Counted from the first letter of the stretch, positions 7,308-14,140 are shown. The stretch: DNA of 20,192 nt from UBA2239 sp050177075 (GCA_050177075.1 JBFXHL010000042.1:1-20192), one strand, 5' to 3'. Notes: generated by a model from the letters alone, not told the origin. Numbers and translations: made by a program.

Positions 7308-8114
7308 ATGACGACCCATATCGAGCAGTACAAAGTCCACAAGGAACCTTATTACCAGCCCCAAGGCAACGAAGTGGCCCTCTACGAGGCCGCTTACCGC
7401 AATCGTCTGCCGGTGATGGTGAAGGGGCCCACGGGCTGCGGAAAATCCCGCTTCGTCGAATACATGGCGTGGAAATTGGGCAAGCCCCTCATCACCGTGG
7501 CATGCAACGAGGACATGACCGCCTCCGACCTGGTGGGGCGCTATCTCCTCGACGCCAACGGCACCCGCTGGCTGGACGGCCCCCTTGCCACCGCCGCCCG
7601 CATTGGCGCCATCTGCTACCTGGACGAGGTGGTCGAGGCGCGCCAGGACACCACCGTGGTGATCCATCCCCTCACCGACCATCGCCGCACCCTGCCCCTG
7701 GACAAGAAGGGCGAGTTGATCGAGGCCCACCCCGATTTTCAGCTGGTGATTTCCTACAACCCCGGCTACCAGTCCCTGATGAAGGATCTCAAGCAGTCCA
7801 CCAAGCAGCGCTTCGCCGCCTTCGATTTCGACTATCCCGCGCCGGAACTGGAGACGAGCATCCTGGCCAAGGAGACGGGCCTCGACGTCGCCGTCGCCGC
7901 CAAGCTGGTGAAGATCGGCCAGACGGCCCGCAATCTCAAGGGCCACGGCCTCGATGAGGGCATCTCCACCCGTCTGCTGGTGTACGCCGCCACTCTCATC
8001 AAGGACGGCATCGAGCCGCGGGAGGCCTGTCGCATGGCCCTGTCGCGCCCCATCACCGACGACGCCGATATCCGCGAGACTCTGGACCACGCCATCGACA
8101 CGACCTTCGCCTGA
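7308..8114 (+). CDS. cbbQ: RuBisCO activase AAA+ subunit CbbQ
   Basis: CbbQ is the MoxR-family AAA+ motor of the CbbQO activase, which removes inhibitory sugar phosphates from RuBisCO active sites using ATP. The 268-residue protein has the usual CbbQ length. The Walker A motif GPTGCGKS is at residues 40-47, Walker B with ICYLDE at 102-107, and a sensor-like LVISYNPGYQ segment follows. A short helical lid ends the protein. ATG 7308 is preceded by GAGGA at 7296-7300. It lies between cbbM and cbbO, 111 bp before cbbO. NorQ and GvpN are close relatives of the family, but the cbbM-Q-O context settles the role. The protein is expected to form hexamers in the cytosol with one CbbO. Confidence 0.96.
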   Translation: MTTHIEQYKVHKEPYYQPQGNEVALYEAAYRNRLPVMVKGPTGCGKSRFVEYMAWKLGKPLITVACNEDMTASDLVGRYLLDANGTRWLDGPLATAARIGAICYLDEVVEARQDTTVVIHPLTDHRRTLPLDKKGELIEAHPDFQLVISYNPGYQSLMKDLKQSTKQRFAAFDFDYPAPELETSILAKETGLDVAVAAKLVKIGQTARNLKGHGLDEGISTRLLVYAATLIKDGIEPREACRMALSRPITDDADIRETLDHAIDTTFA

Positions 8115-8130
8115 CGGGCAACGGTTTTCT

Positions 8131-8168
8131 CCTCGCTTGGTCGGGGAAGGCGGCATCGGGTGCCGAGG
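8131..8168 (+). other. Hairpin in the cbbQ-cbbO spacer
   Basis: CGGCA (8151-8155) pairs with TGCCG (8161-8165) around TCGGG, and outer CCTCG (8131-8135) can pair with CGAGG (8164-8168) as a competing arm. It follows the cbbQ stop by about 16 bases. With the stronger hairpin at 8191-8219 it fills the spacer. There is no T run. Confidence 0.35.
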
Positions 8169-8190
8169 ATTTGAGTAAAAGCGCGATTTT

Positions 8191-8219
8191 CCTTCCCCGC
8201 CTCAACCGGGCGGGGAAGG
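8191..8219 (+). promoter_or_regulatory. Strong stem-loop before the cbbO ribosome site
   Basis: CCTTCCCCGCC (8191-8201) and GGCGGGGAAGG (8209-8219) form a perfect 11-bp stem with a 7-base loop. Its 3' arm runs into the cbbO ribosome-binding region and ends seven bases before ATG 8226. It could act as an mRNA-stabilising 3' end for cbbQ or lower cbbO translation, matching the 6:1 CbbQ:CbbO ratio known for the complex. No T run follows, so it is not a classic terminator. Confidence 0.55.
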
Positions 8220-8225
8220 GGCAGG

Positions 8226-10502
8226 ATGAACATGACCGAGACAACCACCGAATACGAACACCCCTTGATGAAGGGTTACCGCGAGCAGTTGAACTGCGGC
8301 TTCGCCCAGGTCGGGGAGGTCTTCGAGGACTGCATGGCGGAAGCCCTGACGGTGCTTTCCAGGGAAGGCCTCGCCGCCTACCTGGACAATGCCCGCTTCC
8401 TGTGCAAGATGGGGCGGGGCGCCGAGCCGGTGCTGGCTTTCCTGGAGGAGTGGCCGTCGGTGGCCAAGGCCCTGGGAGAAGAGGCCCTGGGGCCGGTGAT
8501 GACGGCTATCCAGGCCATGCACAAATCCCCCAACGGCAAGGCCATCACGCCCTTCATCCAGACCCTGGCGCCGGTGGCACGTCGCCTGCATTCCCTGGAA
8601 CCGTTGGAGCGCTACCTCGATATCGCCCTGGACCTGATGGCCCGCACCACCGGCTCCATCCACGGCCACCATACCACTTTCCCCAGCCCCGGCCTGCCCG
8701 AGTTCTTTCAGCAGGCGCCGTTCCTGTTCAACCAGCTGTCCATGGCTGGGGTACGCAACTGGGTGGAATACGGCATTTGCAACTACCGTACCCACCCCGA
8801 GCGCCAGGCCGAATACTTCGCCCTCAAGTCCGCCGACAGCCGGGCGGTGCTGCAGCGGGAGCGCCACGGCGTGCTGTTCGCCGACGTGGAGCGCAAGCTG
8901 GACCTTTACCTGCGTGGCCTGTGGCAGGAGACCGAGCAGCTGGTGCCGTATTCCACGGCCTTCGATGAGTTGCGCAAGCCCATTCCCTACTACGACAGGC
9001 TGGGCATGCGGGTTCCGGACGTGTTCGACAGCACCAACGGCGTCAAGGGCATTGACCGCTACCGGGCCGTGCTGGCCCACATGGTTGGGCATCGACGCTG
9101 GACCACCCAGGTCATCGCCGACAACTATAGCCCCTTGCAGCGCATGGCGGTGGAGTTTTTCGAGGACTGCCGCGTCGAAATCTTGCTCTGCCGCGAATAT
9201 CCGGGGCTGCGGGATATCTTCCTGGCCCTGCATCCCCATCCGGGCGAGGACGATTGCGACCCGGAAACCCAGTCCTGCCTGCGCCACCGCCTGACCATGC
9301 TTTCCCGCGCCTTGCTGGACGAAAACCACGGCTACAGGAACCCGGTCATCCTCGAGTTCGCCCAGCGTTTTCACGAGATACTGGCCCAGGGAGAGAGTTC
9401 GACCCGCGAGATCGCCGACCTGGCCTTGTCCTTCTCCGCCCGCACCCGCCGCCAGAGCGACCAGTACGCCAACGTTCATTTCGACAACACCGTCATCGAC
9501 TACCGCGACGACAACCGCCACCTGTGGCAGTACATCGAGGACAGCGACGACGAGGATTTCTTCGATGACCCGGACAAGAAGCAGAAGAAGGAAGCCGAGG
9601 TCCAGACCTTGCCGCCAAGGCATTATCCCGAGTGGGACTACAACAGCCAGACCTATCGCCCCGACTGGGTCAGCCTTTACGAGCACCTCCATCCCAAGGG
9701 CAACGCCGCCGACATCGACCGCCTGCTGCAGAAGAACGATGCCCTGGCCAAGCGCCTCAAGCGCATCCTCGATCTTCTCAAGCCCCAGGACAAGGTGCGC
9801 ATCCGCTATCAGGAGGAGGGGAGCGAGCTGGACCTGGACGTGGCCATCCGCTCCCTCATCGACTTCAAGAGCGGCGCCACGCCCGACCCCCGCATCAACA
9901 TGAGCCACCGCACCAGCGGCCGCAACATCGCGGTGAGCCTGGTGCTGGACCTGTCCGAGTCCCTGAACGAGAAAGTGGCGGGTTCCGAGCAGACCATCCT
10001 GGAGCTGTCCCAGGAGGCGGTGTCGCTCCTGGCCTGGGCCATCGAGCGCCTGGGGGATCCCTTCGCCATTTCGGGCTTCCATTCCAACACTCGCCACGAT
10101 GTGCGTTTCATGCACATCAAGGGCTACAGCGAGGGCTTCAGCGACGAGGTCAAGGCCCGCCTGGCCGCCATGGAAGCGGGCTATTCCACCCGCATGGGGG
10201 CGGCCATGCGCCATGCCGCCCACTACCTGGAGTCGCGCCCCGCCGACAAGAAACTCATGCTTATTCTCACCGATGGCCAGCCCGCCGACGTGGACGTCCA
10301 GGACGAAAGGCTGCTGATCGAAGATGCCCGCCGCGCCGTGCGCGAACTGGATCAGAAGGGCATCTTCGCCTACTGCATCAACCTGGACCCCAAGGCCGAT
10401 GAATATGTGGCCGACATCTTCGGCCGCCAGTACACGGTGGTGGACAACATTCAACGCCTGCCGGAGAAACTGCCAGAACTCTTTATGGCGTTGACCAAGT
10501 AA
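8226..10502 (+). CDS. cbbO: RuBisCO activase adaptor CbbO (VWA domain)
   Basis: CbbO is the substrate adaptor of the CbbQO activase: its C-terminal von Willebrand factor A domain binds an acidic residue on RuBisCO while the CbbQ ring pulls. The 758-residue protein has family-typical length. A large alpha-helical N-terminal region is followed by an acidic stretch near residue 440 (EDSDDEDFFDDPDKK). The VWA domain has an intact MIDAS site: DLSES at 575-579, Thr655 and Asp683 in TDGQPAD. Two starts are possible, ATG 8226 and ATG 8232 (MNMTE); the GGGGCAGG ribosome site fits 8232 at least as well. NorD is a relative, but the cbbM-cbbQ context decides. The last codons (EKLPELFMALTK) use less GC-rich codons than the rest, and a second recoded copy lies at 10844-10881. 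Confidence 0.95.
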   Translation: MNMTETTTEYEHPLMKGYREQLNCGFAQVGEVFEDCMAEALTVLSREGLAAYLDNARFLCKMGRGAEPVLAFLEEWPSVAKALGEEALGPVMTAIQAMHKSPNGKAITPFIQTLAPVARRLHSLEPLERYLDIALDLMARTTGSIHGHHTTFPSPGLPEFFQQAPFLFNQLSMAGVRNWVEYGICNYRTHPERQAEYFALKSADSRAVLQRERHGVLFADVERKLDLYLRGLWQETEQLVPYSTAFDELRKPIPYYDRLGMRVPDVFDSTNGVKGIDRYRAVLAHMVGHRRWTTQVIADNYSPLQRMAVEFFEDCRVEILLCREYPGLRDIFLALHPHPGEDDCDPETQSCLRHRLTMLSRALLDENHGYRNPVILEFAQRFHEILAQGESSTREIADLALSFSARTRRQSDQYANVHFDNTVIDYRDDNRHLWQYIEDSDDEDFFDDPDKKQKKEAEVQTLPPRHYPEWDYNSQTYRPDWVSLYEHLHPKGNAADIDRLLQKNDALAKRLKRILDLLKPQDKVRIRYQEEGSELDLDVAIRSLIDFKSGATPDPRINMSHRTSGRNIAVSLVLDLSESLNEKVAGSEQTILELSQEAVSLLAWAIERLGDPFAISGFHSNTRHDVRFMHIKGYSEGFSDEVKARLAAMEAGYSTRMGAAMRHAAHYLESRPADKKLMLILTDGQPADVDVQDERLLIEDARRAVRELDQKGIFAYCINLDPKADEYVADIFGRQYTVVDNIQRLPEKLPELFMALTK

Positions 10503-10573
10503 GCTAACAGTTTCTCAGCGGAAGCCAACGCGAGCAGAGCGAACGTTAAGTCGCGGAGCGGCGGCCGTAACTA

Positions 10574-10843
10574 AGAGCCTATTTCAGTAGGTATCATACC
10601 CCGCGTTGTTGCGAGAAAGGGATGGCTGCGCGAAGCGCGGCGCAGCCAATGGTTATTCCATTGGCAAGCCGTGCGACAAAGCAGACGCCCTTTCTCGCAG
10701 CAACCCGCAGGGCCGTAACCATTCGGGGCACATTGCGTTGTTGCTCGCCGCTTGTTTGGAATAGCCAAACGGCGCGGCTCGCGCCTAGCACTGTACCCCG
10801 AATGGTTATGGCGCAGGGTATGATACCTACTGAAATAGGCTCT
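10574..10843. mobile_element. MITE-like inverted-repeat element, 270 bp, non-coding
   Basis: Perfect 28-bp terminal inverted repeats (10574-10601 and 10816-10843) bound a 270-bp segment with no credible gene. A TAA flanks each side if the ends are drawn at GAGCC/GGCTC (left 10572-10574, right 10843-10845), like the TNA duplications of some IS5-family elements. Internal inverted repeats are nested: 10605-10621 with 10688-10704 (17 bp, one wobble), and 10713-10728 with 10796-10811 (16 bp, one wobble). The first pair encloses hairpins 10624-10647 and 10645-10665; the second encloses 10754-10770. Each strand could therefore fold into a branched structure. The element starts 71 bp after cbbO. Transposition would depend on a transposase elsewhere. 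Short open frames inside it are by-products of the repeats. Confidence 0.8.
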
Positions 10844-10881
10844 AAAAGTTACCCGAGTTGTTCATGGACCTGACGAAGTAA
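10844..10881 (+). pseudogene. Orphan 3' end of a second cbbO-like gene
   Basis: Immediately after the right end of the inverted-repeat element, the DNA reads KLPELFMDLTK and then a stop (10846-10881). The intact CbbO ends KLPELFMALTK and stop. Ten of eleven residues plus the stop agree, yet almost every codon differs at synonymous positions (for example AAG TTA CCC GAG against AAA CTG CCA GAA). This looks like a diverged homologue rather than a fresh duplication. Homology begins at the element edge: bases 10844-10845 (AA) would complete the preceding Glu codon. It is a remnant without a start, reached only after an upstream stop, and is surely not expressed as a protein. Confidence 0.7.
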
Positions 10882-10914
10882 GCGCCGCCATGGGGGCTGG
10901 ACAGGGCGGTCGGG

Positions 10915-11277
10915 CTAACGGCGCTTGCCGGAAACTTCCTCTTCCAGGCGCATGATGGCCGCCACGATATCCCGGGAGACGGAAGAAAATTCCCGGCCGG
11001 TGGAGAGCAGCTCCTCGGCGCCGGTTTTGTCGCCGGCGACGACCTTGTTCACGATTTCAGCGGCGGTGCGGTGGAACTGGACATGTTTCGCCACCAGCTC
11101 CTGAAAAGTCGGCGAGTGGGCGAATTTTTTTCCTTCGTCCTGAATCCAGCGACCCAGCTCGCAGCTTTCTTCCTGGCCGACGGTGTCAATGTCGAGGTCC
11201 TTTCCCCGGCCATCGATGAAGTTGCGCAGATGAATTTTCCATTTCAGGTGGCTGACGATGGCGTCGTCGAAATCCAT
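10915..11277 (-). CDS. Stand-alone CZB (chemoreceptor zinc-binding) domain protein
   Basis: A 120-residue protein consists of a single CZB domain. Known CZB domains bind zinc through three His and one Cys and sense zinc or oxidants in chemoreceptors and in the diguanylate cyclase DgcZ. The ligand pattern is visible: His10 (VSHLKWKIHL), Cys39 in CELGRWI, and His65 and His69 in KHVQFH, with spacings close to DgcZ. A short charged helical tail ends the protein (MRLEEEVSGKRR). I chose ATG 11277, preceded by GGAGG (11283-11287, minus strand); a GTG at 11289 in the same frame would use up this ribosome site. There is no membrane segment, so it is cytosolic. It is divergent from a broken GGDEF gene ~115 bp away. 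It could be a free zinc/redox module acting on a cyclase or chemoreceptor in trans. Confidence 0.85.
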   Translation of the reverse strand: MDFDDAIVSHLKWKIHLRNFIDGRGKDLDIDTVGQEESCELGRWIQDEGKKFAHSPTFQELVAKHVQFHRTAAEIVNKVVAGDKTGAEELLSTGREFSSVSRDIVAAIMRLEEEVSGKRR

Positions 11278-11391
11278 GGTGTCCTCCACTGTTATCGTCG
11301 TCGTTGACGCGTCCTGAACTGAACGTTTCTTTGATTACAGCTTAGCCTAAAAAACCGGTGATTCCCGGAGGGCGGTAGGGGAAACGAAAGC

Positions 11392-11899
11392 CATCTCCAG
11401 TTGGAGGAATTGGCGCTGACGGCTCCCTCGCCATGCTGTGCAACCGCCGCTATTTTGAAGCGGCGCTGTTCAAGGAAATCGGGCGCTGCAAGCGCTACGG
11501 CGGCGGATTTGCGATGGTGTTGCCGGGTCTGGGTCACTTCAAACCCATTAACGATACGCATGGCCATGGCGCGGGGGGCGCGGTGTTGCGCCAAGTGGGC
11601 GTGATGGTGGCGTCCCATGTGCGGGAAAACGATTTGCCGGCCCGCATTGGCGGCGACGAGTTCTTCGTCCTGTTGCCGTCCACTGACCGCCAGGGGGGCT
11701 GATGCTGGTATCCAAGCTGAGAAACCTGCTGGGGCAGTCCCCTGCCCATTGGGAGGGGATGACCCTCGATATCGGCTTCAGCGCGGGAGTGGCTGTCTAT
11801 CCCGAGGATGGCGAAGTGCCGGAGGCTTTGGTACGCGCGGCCGACCTGCGCATGTACGAGGACAAGCAGCTGCGCCACGGCAGGGAACGCGCCGCCTGA
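11392..11899 (+). pseudogene. Diguanylate cyclase GGDEF domain, frameshifted remnant
   Basis: A GGDEF domain can be read only by changing frame twice. Bases 11392-11420 encode HLQLEELALT, the usual linker before the domain; one missing base near 11420 shifts into the frame of SLAMLCNRRYFEAALFKEI. This continues through RENDLPARIGGDEFFVLLP to a stop at 11700-11702. A second lesion in the G6 run 11693-11698 (one base short) shifts to LMLVSKLRNLL and then the domain's end (DIGFSAGVAVYP, LRMYEDK) at 11899. The GGDEF signature and a RxxD inhibitory site (REND) survive. However, the usual DHFK aspartate is Gly (GHFKPINDTHGH) and GHxxGD has become GHGAGG. The sensor half upstream is gone. It once made or resembled an enzyme making cyclic di-GMP, and is now a pseudogene. 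Confidence 0.82.
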
Positions 11900-11970
11900 C
11901 GAGAAGGGGGTGCGATTTCCTTGCCAGGGGGTAAAATGACAGTCCGCCCCGCTGAATAAGGAGACATTCC

Positions 11971-12414
11971 GTGCTTGCTGCGTTTCCGAAATCGCTTACT
12001 CTCGCCGCCCTGGTTTGCCTGGCGGTCCTTTTCGTGGCGCCCGCCCATGCCGACGAGGCAATGACGGGGGACAGACTGGTGCGCCAGTTGTGGGGCAGCC
12101 TGCACCAGGGCAACCACGACGGGGTGGAGGCCATGCTGGCCCCTGCTTTTCAGGCGGTGCACGAGGGCGGGGTCCGGGACCGGGCGCAGGAAATCGCCTA
12201 CCTGCGCGGCATGAAGGTCAACGAATATTCCCTGAGCAATATTGTCGCCACCGGGGGCGATTCCCTCTACGTGGTGTCCTATCGCCTGACCCTGAAAGGC
12301 AGTCTCAACGGGCGTCCCCTGGTTATCAACGGCGCGCCTCGTCTGTCGGTTTTCTCCAGGGAGGGGGATGTCTGGCACTGGACGGCCCACGCCAATTTGG
12401 CGGGCCGTCGCTAG
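11971..12414 (+). CDS. Secreted NTF2/SnoaL-like protein of unknown function
   Basis: This 147-residue protein has a clear Sec signal peptide: KSLTLAALVCLAVLFVAPAHA, likely cleaved after Ala27. The mature ~120 residues begin DEAMTGDRLVRQLWGSLHQGNHDGVEAML and contain the alternating helix and strand pattern of the NTF2-like/DUF4440 fold (LRGMKVNEYSLSNIVATG, LYVVSYRLTLKGS, WHWTAHANL). Such proteins are small binding pockets with varied and often unknown ligands, so no substrate is proposed. The start is GTG 11971 with GGAG at 11960-11963, seven bases upstream. A TAAAAT at 11932-11937 could be a -10 box, but no -35 is visible. It precedes proC by 39 bp; a hairpin and promoter-like boxes in between suggest separate units. 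The family call is by fold pattern only. Confidence 0.75.
   Translation: MLAAFPKSLTLAALVCLAVLFVAPAHADEAMTGDRLVRQLWGSLHQGNHDGVEAMLAPAFQAVHEGGVRDRAQEIAYLRGMKVNEYSLSNIVATGGDSLYVVSYRLTLKGSLNGRPLVINGAPRLSVFSREGDVWHWTAHANLAGRR
12381..12409 (+). other. Inverted repeat at the 3' end of the NTF2-like gene
   Basis: GACGGCC (12381-12387) pairs with GGCCGTC (12403-12409), and inner GCCAA (12391-12395) pairs with TTGGC (12397-12401). It forms a long hairpin ending just before the TAG stop at 12412-12414. There is no T run, so it may act as an mRNA 3' stabiliser or weak terminator. Confidence 0.4.
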
Positions 12415-12426
12415 CCTTCGTACAAT
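12397..12426 (+). promoter_or_regulatory. Candidate sigma-70 promoter of proC
   Basis: TTGGCG (12397-12402) and TACAAT (12421-12426) are spaced by 18 bp, a fair match to sigma-70 boxes, and lie 27 bp before the proC start. The -35 box falls inside the upstream gene's 3' hairpin. Assigned by inspection only. Confidence 0.45.
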
Positions 12427-12453
12427 GACGGCCTGGAAAAGGATGGAGAAAAC

Positions 12454-13269
12454 ATGAAAATCGCATTCATCGGCGGCGGCAACATGGCCGGCGCCCTCAT
12501 CGGCGGCCTCACCGGCAAGGGGTATTCCGCTGCCGACATCCGCGTGGTGGAAATCACCCCCGAGGCCCGGGAGCGTCTCCAGACCCGCTTCGGCGTAGCG
12601 GTCTACGCGGACATGGCGCCCGCCGTGGCCGGCGTCGCCGTGGTGGTGCTGGCGGTAAAGCCCCAGCAGCTCTATCCGGTGGTGAAACAGCTGGCCCCCC
12701 TGCTGGACGGTCAACTGGTCCTGTCCATCGCCGCCGGGGTGCGGGCCAGCGACATTTCCCGCTGGCTGGGGGGCTACCCCAAGGTGGCGCGCGCCATGCC
12801 CAACACCCCCTCCATGGTGAGCGCCGGCATCAGCGGCCTCTTCGCCATGCCGGGCCTGAGCGAGGCGGAGCGGCGGGAGGCCCAGTCCATCCTCGACGCC
12901 GTCGGCATGACCCTGTGGCTGCACAACGAATCCCAGATGGACGCCGTTACCGCCGTATCCGGCAGCGGTCCGGCCTATGTTTTCTACTACATGCAGGCCC
13001 TGCAGGAAGCGGCGCAGGAGTTGGGCTTCTCCAGCGAGGAGGCTCGCACCCTGGCCCTGGAAACCTTCGTCGGCGCCTGCAAGCTGGCGGCGGACAGCGG
13101 CGAGGATTTCTCCCTGCTGCGGGCCAAAGTCACCTCCAAGGGCGGCACCACGGAACGGGCCATTCTCTCCAAGGAAGCCGCCGGGGTGCGGGCCGCCATC
13201 GTCGACGGGGTGAAGGCGGCCTACGCCCGCTCGGCGGAATTGGCGGAAGAACTCGGCAAGGCGGAGTAG
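12454..13269 (+). CDS. proC: Pyrroline-5-carboxylate reductase
   Basis: ProC reduces 1-pyrroline-5-carboxylate to proline with NAD(P)H, the last step of proline biosynthesis in the cytosol. The 271-residue protein has the standard length. The N-terminal Rossmann fold carries IGGGNMAGALIGG (residues 6-18) and VLAVKPQ (65-71). The RAMPNTPS motif is at 113-120. The C-terminal dimerisation and catalytic domain has TAVSGSGPAYVFYY (166-179) and VTSKGGTTERAI (226-237). ATG 12454 follows GGAG at 12445-12448. It heads a close run with yggT (3 bp gap), the DUF167 gene and dgt. In many Proteobacteria the PLP-binding gene yggS precedes proC; here a secreted NTF2-like gene takes that place. Identity is secure. 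Confidence 0.97.
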   Translation: MKIAFIGGGNMAGALIGGLTGKGYSAADIRVVEITPEARERLQTRFGVAVYADMAPAVAGVAVVVLAVKPQQLYPVVKQLAPLLDGQLVLSIAAGVRASDISRWLGGYPKVARAMPNTPSMVSAGISGLFAMPGLSEAERREAQSILDAVGMTLWLHNESQMDAVTAVSGSGPAYVFYYMQALQEAAQELGFSSEEARTLALETFVGACKLAADSGEDFSLLRAKVTSKGGTTERAILSKEAAGVRAAIVDGVKAAYARSAELAEELGKAE

Positions 13270-13272
13270 ACC

Positions 13273-13851
13273 ATGCTTTCCAACGCCCTGCAGTTCATCG
13301 TCGAAACGGTTTTCAACCTCTTCGCCATCGCCCTGCTGCTGCGCTTCCTGCTGCAATGGCTGCGGGCCTCTTTCCGCAATCCCTTTTCCCAGTTTCTGGT
13401 GGCCCTGACCAATTTCCTGGTGCTGCCCCTGCGCAAGGTGATTCCCGGCCTCGGGGGGCTGGACTGGGCCTCCCTCTTCGCCGCCTGGCTGGTGGAGCTG
13501 GTGATGCTGCTGCTGGTGCTGCTGGTGGGAGGGTTCCCCCTGGCCGTCGCCGGTTTCGGCGTTTTTCCCGGCATCGCCCTGTGGGCGGTGGTTAAACTGG
13601 TTTCCCTGGGGGTGTACGTTTTCATGGGGGCGGTGCTGATCCAGGCCCTGCTGTCCTGGGTCAATCCCTATTCCCCCATCGCCCCGCTCCTCTATGCCCT
13701 GTCCGAACCCCTGTTGCGCCCGGTGCGCAAGATGCTGCCGCCCGTCGGCGGGGTGGACCTGTCGCCTCTGGTGGTTCTGCTGGTCCTGCAGCTGGTGCTG
13801 ATGCTGCCGGTGGCGTGGCTGGAAATGGCGGTGCTGGGAATGTTCCGTTGA
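13273..13851 (+). CDS. yggT: YggT family integral membrane protein
   Basis: This 192-residue hydrophobic protein contains two YGGT repeats. The first has RFLLQWLRASFRNPF...LVLPLRKVIPGLGGLDWASL (residues ~24-68). The second has QALLSWVNPYSPIAPL...LLRPVRKMLPPVGGVDLSPL (~124-166). Four hydrophobic segments are visible (~8-28, ~68-90, ~98-128, ~165-188), giving an inner-membrane protein. The family is widespread and linked to osmotic tolerance and, in plastids and cyanobacteria, to membrane or division functions; the biochemical role is not established. It starts 3 bp after proC and its stop overlaps the start of the DUF167 gene, the classic proC-yggT-yggU order. Family assignment is firm, function is not. 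Confidence 0.93.
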   Translation: MLSNALQFIVETVFNLFAIALLLRFLLQWLRASFRNPFSQFLVALTNFLVLPLRKVIPGLGGLDWASLFAAWLVELVMLLLVLLVGGFPLAVAGFGVFPGIALWAVVKLVSLGVYVFMGAVLIQALLSWVNPYSPIAPLLYALSEPLLRPVRKMLPPVGGVDLSPLVVLLVLQLVLMLPVAWLEMAVLGMFR

Positions 13852-14138
13852 GCTGGCAGCGTTACGACGAGAAAAGGCAGGTGCTGAGCCTCAGCCTCTA
13901 CATCCAGCCCGGCGCCAAACGCACCGAGGTGGCGGGTCTCCACGGCGAGGCCCTGAAAATCCGCGTCGCCGCCCCGCCGGTGGATGGGGCCGCCAACGAG
14001 GCGCTGATCGATTTCCTGAAAAAGACCTTCGGCGTCCCCGCTGCCAGCGTCACCTTGAAGCACGGCGCCAGCGGGCGCAGCAAGGTGGTGGAGATTGCCG
14101 CGCCGACCCAATCCGCCGATATTCTGCTCAAAACCTGA
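13848..14138 (+). CDS. yggU: DUF167 (YggU/UPF0235) family protein
   Basis: A 96-residue cytosolic protein of the DUF167 family shows the typical start SWQRYDEKRQVLSLSLYIQPGAKRTEV. It also has the conserved IRVAAPPVDGAANEALIDFLKK block and a VTLKHGASGRSKVVEI strand. Biochemical function is unknown; the gene travels with yggT in many bacteria. I place the start at TTG 13848, which overlaps the yggT stop (TTGA) and yields the SWxRxD start usual in the family. A GTG at 13815 in the same frame would add eleven residues encoded inside yggT and is less likely. The overlap suggests translational coupling. It is followed 2 bp later by dgt. Family identity is firm, the start less so. Confidence 0.9.
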   Translation: MSWQRYDEKRQVLSLSLYIQPGAKRTEVAGLHGEALKIRVAAPPVDGAANEALIDFLKKTFGVPAASVTLKHGASGRSKVVEIAAPTQSADILLKT

Positions 14139-14140
14139 TT

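Noticed and set aside
8202..10454. 750-codon open frame on the minus strand opposite cbbO
   Set aside because: Long antisense frames are expected opposite GC-rich genes; its translation is low-complexity Gly/Val/His/Leu-rich with no family resemblance, while the plus strand encodes an unmistakable CbbO.
10503..10573. Possible integron attC-like or attachment site after cbbO (GCTAAC and GTTAAG boxes)
   Set aside because: The boxes are not properly paired or spaced as an attC core, and no integrase gene is present in the window.
10571..10873. Small open frames of 65-83 codons within the inverted-repeat element
   Set aside because: They run through hairpin arms, appear on both strands because of the symmetry, and lack ribosome sites or recognisable protein sequence.
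11290..11360. Sigma-28 type promoter for the CZB gene (GACGATAA-like box on the minus strand)
   Set aside because: No matching -35 element is present at the right spacing and the box lies too close to the start codon.
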